A stretch of DNA of 64,000 nt. Source: Indolivaga capnocytophagoides DSM 22835 (GTDB taxonomy: Bacteria; Bacteroidota; Bacteroidia; Bacteroidales; Dysgonomonadaceae). The notes under the pieces were generated by a model. That model saw nothing but the letters and a program-made list of their open reading frames with translations. It did not search any database and had not been told where the DNA came from. Position 1 is the stretch's first letter. The number at the start of each line of letters is the position of its first letter. Both the position numbers and the translations under genes were made by a program. Location of the stretch: NCBI RefSeq assembly GCF_000426485.1, contig NZ_AUFL01000009.1:62001-126000 (forward strand), given 5' to 3'. Shown piece by piece: positions 39,601 to 48,463 of the stretch.

Positions 39601-40699
39601 TATTCTGATCCATAAAGAGAGCTCTCACGGGTTTATCTATTTTGAATCCAAAATTGAGAAAAGTATATGAACGCATCGTGTATATATCATTGGAGTACAT
39701 ATAAACACCATGTCCATCCGTTCCGATCCATATGAGATCCTGATACCTGTCTTTTGCCAAGCAAAATACACCGGACTTAATCCCGGCATCTTCTACCTGA
39801 TAATTATCAACTTTGTAACTTGTGTTTTTTAATTGCAGAAGGCCATTTGTTTTAAATCCGATAAAATAATCGTCATGATATTTTATGATAGAAGATATAA
39901 GCCCTTTATTATTTATTTCCTTACCTAAATTGTATATATAATACTTTTTCTTAGTTATAAAATTATACTCATATAAAGTATTCGTATCGTCTATGAAATA
40001 AATTATGTCAGGGTTATTTTTCTCATGAAAACAATAAATTAGTTTGGCCGGGTGGCTAAAAGCGTTTTTTTTAGACAATGTAACATTTCCGTCAGCTAAT
40101 CGGTTAATCGCAAAACAAAGATTCCGTCCATCATTTGTAAAAATGTTAATTTGGTCTTCTGATGTTATTGTAAAGCTTATTATATCACGGTATGAAATAT
40201 TCGGAATATCTATTTTTTTGAATAAACCGTCTGTTTTATTATAATAGAATATACTTTTGTCCTGATTGATTATAAATATTGTATTCTTATTATCCTTTTC
40301 AATAAAATAAAGCCCCTTGAATTGATTGAAAACCGAAAGTTTCCACTTTTTCTTATCAAGCCTGTTCAGTCCATAGTTTGTATGTATCCAAAGCACATTA
40401 TCTTCGGCTTCCAGAATCCCCTCTATCAGATTTCCTGATAAATTGCGGTTATCTTCGGTCGGTTTATATACCTGGACATTGAGTCCATTAAATAAATTTA
40501 ACCCATCACAAGTACCAAACCAAACATATCCTTCGCTGTCTTGAAGAATAGAAAGGATGGCACTATTGGATAATCCATCCTGATTTGTTATTTGACGAAT
40601 ATTAGTTGCATCAGATACAAATGAATAGAGAAAAAGAAAAAGGCATCCTATAATACCTGATATTCTAACACCTGAACTGCTAGTATTAAATTCCCGCAT
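36617..40699 (-). CDS. Hybrid two-component system regulator (PUL 2)
   Basis: All parts of a hybrid regulator sit in one protein of about 1360 aa: signal/anchor helix, propeller repeats (GYVWFGTCDGLNLFNG and similar), Y_Y_Y domain, one membrane helix (about 785-808), histidine-kinase H-box HEFCTPLT near residue 849, HATPase (NLISNAFKYT, GNGLGLAIS-like box), a receiver with phospho-Asp in DVMMPEIDG near 1153, and a C-terminal AraC HTH. The ATG at 40699 is preferred over a TTG at 40720 because the extra residues are encoded by a 17-bp sequence duplicated upstream. It is divergent from the mannan genes and should activate them on sensing a mannan fragment. The H-box has Cys where Arg is usual. 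Confidence 0.95.
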   Translation of the reverse strand: MREFNTSSSGVRISGIIGCLFLFLYSFVSDATNIRQITNQDGLSNSAILSILQDSEGYVWFGTCDGLNLFNGLNVQVYKPTEDNRNLSGNLIEGILEAEDNVLWIHTNYGLNRLDKKKWKLSVFNQFKGLYFIEKDNKNTIFIINQDKSIFYYNKTDGLFKKIDIPNISYRDIISFTITSEDQINIFTNDGRNLCFAINRLADGNVTLSKKNAFSHPAKLIYCFHEKNNPDIIYFIDDTNTLYEYNFITKKKYYIYNLGKEINNKGLISSIIKYHDDYFIGFKTNGLLQLKNTSYKVDNYQVEDAGIKSGVFCLAKDRYQDLIWIGTDGHGVYMYSNDIYTMRSYTFLNFGFKIDKPVRALFMDQNNGLWVGTKGDGIALINNFSIDKNFSKENIEYINAENSSLTDNSIYSFEKSRHNLLWIGAELGLNYYSFSEKKVNTLHFQAGGQPVKYIHGICELNDSTLWISTVGTGIIKAHLKWNNNIPLVTKAERLTIYDGSDFYNYFFSIYKDPDNSKIWFGNRGYGAYFVTPDENKLHNVNFDNLCTNQTVNDIYAIQRDSHNNIWFGTSFGLVKQSPDGISQLLNQRDGLPNNTVHTILSDADDNLWLSTNRGIVKFNTMLNTFQTYNQHNGLQITEFSDGAAFKDSKTNNMYFGGINGFIVISETGLPQQEFSPPIYFGDLFIFGNKENLHDYVVTNENQEILKLTYKQNFFSLSFTALDYINGNDYNYYYQLEGLSKQWIDNGSSNTVFFTSIPPGEYVLHAKYKNKLTGVESQEYSLTILISPPWYMSWWAYLIYIILIQICVGFAIRTIYVRNYRKKKNAMRKLQQQHIEEVHESKLRFFTNIAHEFCTPLTLIHGPCSHILTYSGADNYIRKNTLLIQRNAERMNDLIQNLIDFRRLETGNQLPIVQEIDVAVLISDISDSFGDLANSRNIKLKKDIQSHLQWKSDRNFLYTIVSNLISNAFKYTYDHGCVDVEVYEENGDLYLIITNTGKGIEEENLIKIFDRYMILDDFENQNKTKGSSRNGLGLAISYNMVKLLNGTIEVESVMDEKTTFVVCLPPLDITEIDESLKIKQSLPEIKPLSDHETIIELPKYTFDQAKRSLLIIEDDIEILWFICEIFKEEYNVIPVNNPMTITDVLLEIQPDIIICDVMMPEIDGITLAKGFKSDKKTAHIPLILISAKHSTEEQIEGLATGAQMYIGKPFDPDYLKASVRTLLSGKENLKNYLDSPISAFVLQQGKLTHKEHIKFITDIFDIINKNINDPKLSTQFIARELNMSPRHMYRKLNEIGSESPSEMIKESRMHIAKKLLLNSQMTIDEIIYKSGFSNRATFFRLFAQKYGCTPKDYREQNTDIK

Positions 40700-40702
40700 G
40701 AC

Positions 40703-40795
40703 AGTATTTATTTGCGACAAATATAAGAATTAAACGCCTCACACCCTGATTAAACCGCATTAAAACAAGACTACAAGAAGTATTTATTTGCGACA
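40703..40795. repeat. 17-bp direct repeat AGTATTTATTTGCGACA, two copies
   Basis: Copies lie at 40703-40719 and 40779-40795, 76 bp apart start to start. The first overlaps the -7 box and leader of the regulator gene. It could be a paired operator or a small duplication of the gene start. Confidence 0.55.
40718..40725 (-). promoter_or_regulatory. -7 box of the hybrid regulator gene
   Basis: The minus strand reads TATATTTG, an exact TAnnTTTG match, ending 18 bp before the ATG at 40699. No clear -33 element is seen. Confidence 0.4.
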
Positions 40796-40865
40796 TTGTT
40801 ATATAAATATGAGACATAAGGATAATCTACACCTCATACTTTTTATCATCTAATAAAACAAAGAT

Positions 40866-40873
40866 TACATTTG
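40866..40873 (+). promoter_or_regulatory. Candidate -7 box for the mannan operon
   Basis: TACATTTG matches TAnnTTTG. It would leave a leader of about 220 nt before SusC, containing the GAACAG/CTGTTC inverted repeat. No good -33 element is seen. Confidence 0.3.
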
Positions 40874-41099
40874 TTTCCTGTTGAATAAATATGAAATAAT
40901 AACCATGAAACCGTACCACATGAGAAATGATAAGTAGAGATTTTTTTTACACTAATGTATTTTGCTATTTTCAATAAAACATCTTTTAAATAAAAAAAAC
41001 GAACAGAACTTAAAAACTGTTCTTAAAAGGAAAATAGAGGTTTTAAAGCAAAATTCCACCTACAAGAAACCAAACTAAATTAAATCTAAGAACCATCGT

Positions 41100-44000
41100 A
41101 TGATTAAAGGAAAGTACAAAACAATTTTTGCCTGCATATTATGCGGATTCATATCTGTGAATACCCCTATATACGTGTATGCAGAAAAAAATAATCAGAA
41201 TGGGGCTCAGCAAACATCTGACAGACCGGTGCGAGGCACTGTTAAGGACAAGGATGGAGAACCACTGATCGGAGCCATAATTAAGGTTAAAGGAACAGCC
41301 AAAGGAGCTGTCTCCGATATTGACGGAAACTTCTCTATCGATGCCAAGAGCTCAGATATTCTGGATATTTCCTATATGGGATTCACGTCTCAGGAAATAA
41401 CTGTCGGCAACAAAAACAGTATCCTTATTACCCTGTCTGAAGATTCTAAAGTCTTAGATGAAATTATAGTGATAGGATACGGTACCACCACTCGTAAAAA
41501 TGCTATTGGAGCTGTTGATCAGGTTAAATCGAAAATGATAGAAGAACGTCCTGTAGCCAATGTTACACAAGCATTACAAGGAGCTTCTCCCAGTTTGACA
41601 ATACAGCAGCGCAGCATGGATCCCAATGATAATAGCATGAATATAAACATCAGAGGACTATCCACGATGAATAGTAACTCGCCTCTGATAGTTATTGACG
41701 GATTGGTAACAGACAATGCCAGTTTAAATAAGCTGAATCCCGGAGACATTGAAAACATTTCGGTACTGAAAGATGCTGGAACAGCTGCAATTTACGGATC
41801 GCGTTCTTCTAATGGTGTTATTTTGGTTACAACCAAAACGGGAAAGAAGAATCAACGCTCCATCGTTCGCTTAGGTATGCAGATGGGAGTACAAGATCCT
41901 GATATTTTATACCGCCCCGTGGCAGGATATCAAAATGCAATACTGAAAAATCTATCCTTGACAAATGTCGGTCAGAGTGCAATGTATTCACCTAAAGAAG
42001 TTCTTGATTTGTATAATCACAGGAATGAAGAATACTGGAACTATGACAAAATTATGCAATCGGCACTTCAACAATCCTATAATATGAGTATATCCGGTGG
42101 TAGTGAATCTACGACCTATATGTTCTCTGCCGGTTATTTCGATCAGGAAAGTAATTTTATAGGCCCTAAATATGGAAAACAACGGTACAACCTACGCTCA
42201 AATATAACAACAGAGGTTGGACGTCTTAAATTAACTTCTATTTTGGCATATACCAGGGACGATGGTAAGAAAAATGTAGATGGAAATGCTATTATCAACT
42301 CTTCACGTATTCCGTCTTATTATTGGACTAAAATGCAGGCCGATAATGGAAAATACCTTGTGAATAGTTTATTGACTGATCAGAACCCATTGGCAGGATT
42401 AAAAGAAGGCGGATATGAAAAAGGAAATACCGACTATATAAATGCAAATGTAAATCTGGAAGTAAAAATTATTGATGGTTTGAAATTGAAAGGAATTATC
42501 GGAGCAGACATATATTCATATCACCGTTTCATCAGGAGGAAAGAAGTTAAGTTGTATAATAACGAAAATAATACAACTGCTGATATGATCATGAACGCCG
42601 ATAGAAACACAGAAGATTATAATGAGAACAAACGTTTGATGAATTACCAGCTTTTAGCGGATTATCAGAAAACATTCAATAAATCGCATAACCTGTCACT
42701 TTTGTTCGGCGCAACTAATGAATCATACACATTCAAAACAAATGAAGTTAAATTCATAAATACAGATCCTATATTGGGAATTCCGACCGAAAGTCCGAAA
42801 TCGGGAAGTACATCTTTAGAGGGACGGAAGAAAGAAAGTATAACATCTGTTTTAGGACGTGCATCTTACAACTATGAAGATAAATACTATGCCGAATTCA
42901 GCTTCCGTGAAGATGGATCTTCTAAATTTGCTAAAAACAACCGATGGGGCTTCTTTCCATCTATGTCATTAGGCTGGCGTATTTCAGACGAATCTTTCAT
43001 GGACTTTTATAAAACCAAGATTGGAGATCTAAAACTGAGAGGTTCGTACGGAGTCTTAGGAAATCAAAATATCGATTCATATCAAACACTCACAACCTAC
43101 TCGGTTACGACAAACACATATGTATTTGATAACGAAACCGTAGGAGGAGCAGGTTATAAATACGGCAACGAAAATCTGAAATGGGAAAAATCAAAAACAT
43201 TCAATGTGGGTGCAGACTTCTCATTCCTGAACGGAGCTCTTTCCGGTACATTTGATTATTTCCATAAAACAACGTCCGATATATTGCTGGCCCCTCAGGT
43301 TCCAACTGTATTCGGAACTTCTCTCAGCTCCGAAAATATTGGAGAAATGAAAAATCATGGATGGGAAATTACATTGAACTATTACCTCAAGACTGGAGAT
43401 TTTTCTCATAGCTTTAGTGGAAACTTAGGAGATACCCAGAATAAAGTAACCAAACTGGTTGGTGGCCGAGAGATATCATCTGCCAATGAATATTATATTC
43501 TGAAAGAAGTTGGCTTGCCTTTTCGCTCTTATTATGGATATAAGACAGACGGATTCTTTCAGACAATGGATGAAATACAAACATCTGCTCTGCCCTCGGG
43601 AATTTCGGCTTCGGATTTACGTCCCGGTGATGTTAAATACGTAGACAGGAATGGCGATGGTATTATTGATGAGAAAGACCGCTATGTATTAGGCAACGGA
43701 TTTCCTCGTTATACATTTGGTTTTTCTTACAATGTAGAATGGAAAGGGTTTGACTTTGGATTCTTTCTGCAAGGGGTTGGCAAAAGAGATATGATGGTAC
43801 GTGGTGAATTAGTTGAGCCATTCCACTCAAACTATTCTTATACGATTTATAAGCATCAGCTAGATTACTGGACACCTACTAATACCGATGCAAAATATCC
43901 TCGCTTGGCGGCAATCGGATCAGCATCAAATACCAACAACTACGGACAAGGTTCTGAAATAAATAAGTTTGACGGCAAATACCTTAGACTAAAAAATATA

Positions 44001-44219
44001 CAACTAGGCTATACTGTACCTAAAACCTTAACCAATAAGCTGTCTCTTTCGAAAGTACGCGCCTATGTGAATGCCCAGAATTTATTTACCTTGAGTAAAA
44101 ACTCTTGGATAGATCCCGAATCGTCTGAATTTGATGCAAATATGGGGGGCTCTGCAAATAGTGCCCGTAACTATCCTACCCTGAGATACTTTGGATTTGG
44201 ATTGGATATAGAATTCTAA
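41100..44219 (+). CDS. SusC-family TonB-dependent transporter (PUL 2, mannan)
   Basis: The 1039-aa outer-membrane protein has a signal peptide (about 1-28), a carboxypeptidase-regulatory-like domain (about 43-115), a TonB box DEIIVIGYG near 120-128, a plug with VIDGLV and SVLKDAGTAAIYGSRSSNGVILVTTKTG, and a beta-barrel ending in FGLDIEF. It should import manno-oligosaccharides, judged from the GH76/GH125 genes downstream. The partner SusD gene starts 19 bp after its stop. Confidence 0.96.
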   Translation: MIKGKYKTIFACILCGFISVNTPIYVYAEKNNQNGAQQTSDRPVRGTVKDKDGEPLIGAIIKVKGTAKGAVSDIDGNFSIDAKSSDILDISYMGFTSQEITVGNKNSILITLSEDSKVLDEIIVIGYGTTTRKNAIGAVDQVKSKMIEERPVANVTQALQGASPSLTIQQRSMDPNDNSMNINIRGLSTMNSNSPLIVIDGLVTDNASLNKLNPGDIENISVLKDAGTAAIYGSRSSNGVILVTTKTGKKNQRSIVRLGMQMGVQDPDILYRPVAGYQNAILKNLSLTNVGQSAMYSPKEVLDLYNHRNEEYWNYDKIMQSALQQSYNMSISGGSESTTYMFSAGYFDQESNFIGPKYGKQRYNLRSNITTEVGRLKLTSILAYTRDDGKKNVDGNAIINSSRIPSYYWTKMQADNGKYLVNSLLTDQNPLAGLKEGGYEKGNTDYINANVNLEVKIIDGLKLKGIIGADIYSYHRFIRRKEVKLYNNENNTTADMIMNADRNTEDYNENKRLMNYQLLADYQKTFNKSHNLSLLFGATNESYTFKTNEVKFINTDPILGIPTESPKSGSTSLEGRKKESITSVLGRASYNYEDKYYAEFSFREDGSSKFAKNNRWGFFPSMSLGWRISDESFMDFYKTKIGDLKLRGSYGVLGNQNIDSYQTLTTYSVTTNTYVFDNETVGGAGYKYGNENLKWEKSKTFNVGADFSFLNGALSGTFDYFHKTTSDILLAPQVPTVFGTSLSSENIGEMKNHGWEITLNYYLKTGDFSHSFSGNLGDTQNKVTKLVGGREISSANEYYILKEVGLPFRSYYGYKTDGFFQTMDEIQTSALPSGISASDLRPGDVKYVDRNGDGIIDEKDRYVLGNGFPRYTFGFSYNVEWKGFDFGFFLQGVGKRDMMVRGELVEPFHSNYSYTIYKHQLDYWTPTNTDAKYPRLAAIGSASNTNNYGQGSEINKFDGKYLRLKNIQLGYTVPKTLTNKLSLSKVRAYVNAQNLFTLSKNSWIDPESSEFDANMGGSANSARNYPTLRYFGFGLDIEF

Positions 44220-44238
44220 CAAACAGAAACAAACAAAG

Positions 44239-45864
44239 ATGAAAAGAAAACACATAATAAAATATATGGCTTTATGTATCGGATCTCTTTTGCTTGCCGC
44301 ATGTAATGACTTGGATCAGAGCCCATCGGATAAGCATACTGATGATACATACTGGCAATCGGCCGACAACTCCGAACTGTTGGTGAATATGGCATACAGC
44401 CAAATGTACGGAGCCTCTAAGCTCTGGAATGATGAGGCTTTGAGTGATAATGTTATTCAAGCCAGAGATGATAATGATCCCCGTAAGATCCGTAATGGAT
44501 TGGCTACGCCTTCTTTAGGATTATTTGCAAGTGAATGGAAATGGGCTTACGAAGGAATAAAAACTTGTCACAAATACCTTGAGAATATTGATCGTGTTCC
44601 TGATATGAGTACAAGCCTGAGAGATACAAGAAAAGCCGAAATCAGGTTTATCAGAGCATTCTTGTTCTTCCGCTTGGCTTATTTCTATGGAGATATTCCG
44701 TTCTTCACTCAAGACATTTCTTTATCAGAAGCCAAGGTCATATCCCGTACACCAAAAGCAACGGTACTCACTTTCGTTCATGATGAATTGGATGATATAA
44801 TCAAACTGCTGCCGACAAAAGATGGAGCAACAAACAAGGGACGAATAACTAATGCAGCGGCAGTAGCTTTTCAGGCTCGTGCATATCTGTATGAAAATAA
44901 TTGGGCAATGGTCGAAAAATATACAAGCATGCTGATCAACGAACAAGGCACCTATGGTACTTATGATCTCTTTGCCGACTATGAAACCCTGTTCCGCTCC
45001 GAGAATAAATACAATAAAGAAGTGATACTTGATTACGGTTATGCTACAGCAAATCGGTCTTGGGCAGAAATGTATTCACGTGTACCTATGACTCAAGGGG
45101 CATTTTTAAATTCTTGCGCCCCTGTTCAAGAATTGGTCGATGATTATCTTACTGTAAACGGATATACAATCAGTAAAGACCCGGCTTACAGTGCAGAGTT
45201 CCCTTATGTAAACAGAGATCCTCGTTTTACAGCAAGTGTGGTTTATGATGGATTTAAATGGGTTGACCAAAATGGTACCGTTTCCACAATACGTACAGCC
45301 TATGGTACAGGTACAAAAGACTCTTGGGAAGGTGTTACTTCTAATAAATCTGTAACAGGATACTACATCCGCAAATATTACGATCCGGCATCAAGAAAAA
45401 TTTTGTCTGATTACGCTCAGGAAAATAATATAATCATGTTCCGTTATGCAGATGTACTATTAATGTATGCAGAAGCCATGTTTGAACAAAATAAAATGAG
45501 CCAGTCCGTTTGGAATGAAACAATCCGCAAAATACGTGAACGTGCAGGATTTACAGCTGCAAGTGCACTAACTTATCCTTCAACTCTATCAACGACAGAG
45601 ATGCGTGAGTTGATTCATCGCGAACGCCGTACCGAATTAGTTTTTGAAGGTTTACGTTACTACGACATCGTTCGATGGAAAGAAGGAACCAAATACCTGA
45701 ATGGGACAGTACACGGAGCAAAATTTGCAAATAACAATACGGCTTTTATCTCATTGGATGGACGAAAGTTCAATGAGGGTAAAGATTATCTATGGTCGGT
45801 ACCTCTTGAGGAAATAGTTAAAAATCCGAATTTAAAGCCTAACAATTCCGGATATTCGGAATAA
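44239..45864 (+). CDS. SusD-family glycan-binding lipoprotein (PUL 2)
   Basis: The 541-aa lipoprotein (LLAAC, Cys22) opens with NDLDQSPSDKHTDDTYWQS and keeps SusD features: KAEIRFIRAFLFFRLAYFYGDIPFF, the AAVAFQARAYLYENNW helix, RYADVLLMYAEAMFEQN, RRTELVFEGLRYYDIVRW and a C-terminal NPNLKPNNSGY. It forms the lid of the SusC barrel and helps select mannan fragments. Confidence 0.96.
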   Translation: MKRKHIIKYMALCIGSLLLAACNDLDQSPSDKHTDDTYWQSADNSELLVNMAYSQMYGASKLWNDEALSDNVIQARDDNDPRKIRNGLATPSLGLFASEWKWAYEGIKTCHKYLENIDRVPDMSTSLRDTRKAEIRFIRAFLFFRLAYFYGDIPFFTQDISLSEAKVISRTPKATVLTFVHDELDDIIKLLPTKDGATNKGRITNAAAVAFQARAYLYENNWAMVEKYTSMLINEQGTYGTYDLFADYETLFRSENKYNKEVILDYGYATANRSWAEMYSRVPMTQGAFLNSCAPVQELVDDYLTVNGYTISKDPAYSAEFPYVNRDPRFTASVVYDGFKWVDQNGTVSTIRTAYGTGTKDSWEGVTSNKSVTGYYIRKYYDPASRKILSDYAQENNIIMFRYADVLLMYAEAMFEQNKMSQSVWNETIRKIRERAGFTAASALTYPSTLSTTEMRELIHRERRTELVFEGLRYYDIVRWKEGTKYLNGTVHGAKFANNNTAFISLDGRKFNEGKDYLWSVPLEEIVKNPNLKPNNSGYSE

Positions 45865-45907
45865 TAAATCTAAAATAAAGACAACTAAACAGAAAAACAT
45901 AATTATC

Positions 45908-47038
45908 ATGAAGAAGATATTTAATAAGATATGTATACTGCTTCCTCTTTTAATACTAATGACAGCCTGCGGAAGCGATGACATGGAATTTAAAAATGCA
46001 GAAGTGTCGGAAGTTACCAAATTATATGAGCCGACAGATGGTAAAGCCATAAATCTAACATCAAGCGGATCTCTTTATTTTTCTTGGGAACCGGCATTAG
46101 CTCAAGATGGTGGAGCCGCTTTATACGAAGTTTACTTTGACAAAGCCGGAGGTGATTTTTCAAGTCCTCTGTATATCTTATCATCAGATCTCAACGGATA
46201 TTCTAATGGCGCAGATATTTCTCATAAGATTCTGAACAAAGTTGCAGCTTTGGCAGGAGCCGAACCCGGGGAAACAATAACTCTTTCATGGACTGTAGCC
46301 TCCTCGAGAGGTATCAATCCCAAAATAAGTAAAATGAGTAGTTCCTTAACTGTTACAAGAATAGAAGGGCTTGAAGATCCGGGTCAAGTTTATATTACAG
46401 GAGCCGGAACAGAGGCCGGCAGCGATTTGGCTAATGCATTGCCTTTGCATCGTATAGGTGATGGAGAATACGAAATCTATGTAAAATTAGTATCAGGTGC
46501 GTCATATACATTCGTTGACTCTAAATCAGGAAGTCCTGCTTCATATTATATTGACGAAAATAGCAAACTGAAAGAAGGATCGGATGCCGTAGCCAATACA
46601 TTAGATGGTATTTATCGTATAAAAATTGACTTCGGGTCTGCTTCGGCATCAAGTCCTGTTAAGATAGAAGAGGTTGGTTATTGGTTCTGTCCTACGAATA
46701 AAACCGAGTGGAAACTTTCTTACGAAGGTAAAGGTGTATGGAAAGGTGCAGGACCTGTAAACTTCAAAGTTGAATCATGGGGAGGAGACGAACGATACAA
46801 GTTCAGAGTAATAACCAAAGATTTAAAAGGTGTTGAAGCATTGGAAGATTGGGGACCGGCTAATGCCGGAGAAGACGGAAAACCTTCCGGAACAGCCAGT
46901 TATTACAATCTAGCGATATACACTTCGGTTTCTCAATGGGATCATAAATGGAAATTTGCAAATGATTTCAATGGTAAAACCGTAACTCTCACTGTTAAAA
47001 TGACAGGGGATACCTATACTCACGAAGTTTCTCTTTGA
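45908..47038 (+). CDS. SusE/SusF-like surface glycan-binding lipoprotein (PUL 2)
   Basis: The 376-aa lipoprotein (LMTAC, Cys21) has an N-terminal SusE-type fibronectin-like domain (LYFSWEPAL...YEVYFDK) and two further beta-domains, the last rich in aromatic residues (YKFRVI, SQWDHKWKFAND) suited to sugar stacking. It sits right after SusD, as surface glycan-binding proteins usually do, and has no catalytic motif. Sequence in such proteins drifts fast, so the mannan-binding role is inferred from position. Confidence 0.85.
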   Translation: MKKIFNKICILLPLLILMTACGSDDMEFKNAEVSEVTKLYEPTDGKAINLTSSGSLYFSWEPALAQDGGAALYEVYFDKAGGDFSSPLYILSSDLNGYSNGADISHKILNKVAALAGAEPGETITLSWTVASSRGINPKISKMSSSLTVTRIEGLEDPGQVYITGAGTEAGSDLANALPLHRIGDGEYEIYVKLVSGASYTFVDSKSGSPASYYIDENSKLKEGSDAVANTLDGIYRIKIDFGSASASSPVKIEEVGYWFCPTNKTEWKLSYEGKGVWKGAGPVNFKVESWGGDERYKFRVITKDLKGVEALEDWGPANAGEDGKPSGTASYYNLAIYTSVSQWDHKWKFANDFNGKTVTLTVKMTGDTYTHEVSL

Positions 47039-47064
47039 TAAAAAATGAATAATAATCAGGAGTA

Positions 47065-47091
47065 ATGACCCTGTTTCTTAATCAGGGTCAT
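47065..47091 (+). terminator. Stem-loop ATGACCCTG/CAGGGTCAT
   Basis: A 9-bp perfect stem with a 9-nt loop lies 27 bp after the surface-protein stop. Only a short T-rich run follows, so partial attenuation between binding-protein and enzyme genes is more likely than full stop. Confidence 0.45.
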
Positions 47092-47114
47092 ACTTTCTGA
47101 GATATAAATAGAAC

Positions 47115-48284
47115 ATGAAGCCTATGAAAAATATAATATTCGGCAGCATAGCTTTGGCTGTTATGGCGTTATCATCTTGTAATGATCCTAAAGATGAATA
47201 TTCCTACGGAAGCCAGATAGAATACGACTGGAATGCTGCAGCTGATAGTTCGTCAACTGCCCTGATCAATAAATTTTGGAATGAAACCGATAATTACTTC
47301 AATTATGGAAATGACAGTAAAGATTTGACTTTTCACTATTGGCCCAATGCCCATGCAATAGACGTACTGGTGGATGCCTATCTGCGTACAGGAGACAGTA
47401 AATACAGTGCTTACTTCGATAAGTGGTTAGCCGGAATCAAAATAAAAAACGGCAATACTTATAAGAATGCATATGTAGACGATATGGAATGGAATGCATT
47501 GACTATGATTCGGATTTATAATGCGACTAAAGATGAAAAGTATCTTGATACAGCCAAACAATTATGGACATGGATTAAAGATGCTTGGTCTGAAGACGTA
47601 GGCGGCGGTATCAGATGGTGCACAGGATCATGGGAAGCATTTACGAAGAATGCTTGTTCCAACGGGCCGGCAGCTATTATCGGAGCCCGGATGTATCAGA
47701 TAACCAATGACGAATCCGATCTCGAATGGGCAAAAAAAATATATGACTGGGAGAAGCAAACTCTGGTAAATTCTTCGACAGGAGAAGTTAAGGATAATAT
47801 CAATGTCGAAACCGGAACAGTTTCCGGTACGGCTCTCACCTACAATCAGGGAACTTATGTAGGAGCCGGAGTCGAACTGTATAATTTGACAAAAGAGATT
47901 ATATATTTGAATGATGCAAAAAAAGCTGCCAACTATACAATTTCAACCCTGATTAATTCGAGCAGTAATGTATTAAGAGATGAAGGAAGTGGCGATAATG
48001 GTTTATTTAAAGGTATATTTATGCGTTACTTTTTTGAGCTTATCAAAGTAAATGACCTTGATGATGCTTATAAGCATAAGTTTATCACCTTCTTTAATAA
48101 TAATGCATATGAACTTTGGTCTTCGGGTGTATATAAAAAGGGGACTTATGATGATAACTTGCTATTTGGAACTTCTTGGGATTCTGCACCAGTTAGCTTT
48201 ACCCAACTAACGTCACAGGCCAGCGGATGTATGCTCATAGAAGCCAAAGCCGCATATGAAAAATGGAATACATCTCAGAAGTAA
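47115..48284 (+). CDS. GH76 endo-alpha-1,6-mannanase, lipoprotein
   Basis: The 389-aa lipoprotein (ALSSC, Cys22) has the GH76 (alpha/alpha)6 barrel. The catalytic Asp pair is Asp122-Asp123 (YVDDMEW), and the family features GGGIRWC and NACSNGPAAII follow. GH76 enzymes cut the alpha-1,6-mannose backbone of fungal mannan internally. The lipid anchor suggests a surface or periplasmic-face enzyme producing fragments for the SusC/D pair. Confidence 0.93.
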   Translation: MKPMKNIIFGSIALAVMALSSCNDPKDEYSYGSQIEYDWNAAADSSSTALINKFWNETDNYFNYGNDSKDLTFHYWPNAHAIDVLVDAYLRTGDSKYSAYFDKWLAGIKIKNGNTYKNAYVDDMEWNALTMIRIYNATKDEKYLDTAKQLWTWIKDAWSEDVGGGIRWCTGSWEAFTKNACSNGPAAIIGARMYQITNDESDLEWAKKIYDWEKQTLVNSSTGEVKDNINVETGTVSGTALTYNQGTYVGAGVELYNLTKEIIYLNDAKKAANYTISTLINSSSNVLRDEGSGDNGLFKGIFMRYFFELIKVNDLDDAYKHKFITFFNNNAYELWSSGVYKKGTYDDNLLFGTSWDSAPVSFTQLTSQASGCMLIEAKAAYEKWNTSQK

Positions 48285-48300
48285 TTACTTCTAATGTAAA

Positions 48301-48338
48301 GAAGAATAGAGAGATTGACAACATCTTCTCTATTCTTC
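48301..48338 (+). terminator. 12-bp perfect stem-loop between the two GH76 genes
   Basis: GAAGAATAGAGA (48301-48312) pairs perfectly with TCTCTATTCTTC (48327-48338). A second inverted repeat, ATAAGTA/TACTTAT, follows at 48404-48420. Together they may be an mRNA-processing or attenuation point. Confidence 0.5.
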
Positions 48339-48463
48339 CCTGAAAAAGACGAACAGCTATCCCGTTGAACTACGTTATGTACGTAACAGTCAGTGACGCT
48401 ACGATAAGTAAAGTACTTATTGTTACTTAATATTTTTATAATAACTTAAATCAAACATCGGAC

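Larger units (their letters stand above)
40700..41099. other. Divergent control region of PUL 2
   Basis: About 400 bp between the hybrid regulator and SusC starts. It has two copies of AGTATTTATTTGCGACA, a -7 box for each direction (40718-40725 minus, 40866-40873 plus), and an inverted repeat GAACAG/CTGTTC (41001-41006 and 41017-41022) in the SusC leader. No ORF is seen. Confidence 0.55.

Noticed and set aside
40700-40720. TTG start for the hybrid regulator at 40720
   Set aside because: The added residues come from a duplicated leader sequence and overlap the -7 box; the ATG at 40699 leads directly to the anchor helix.
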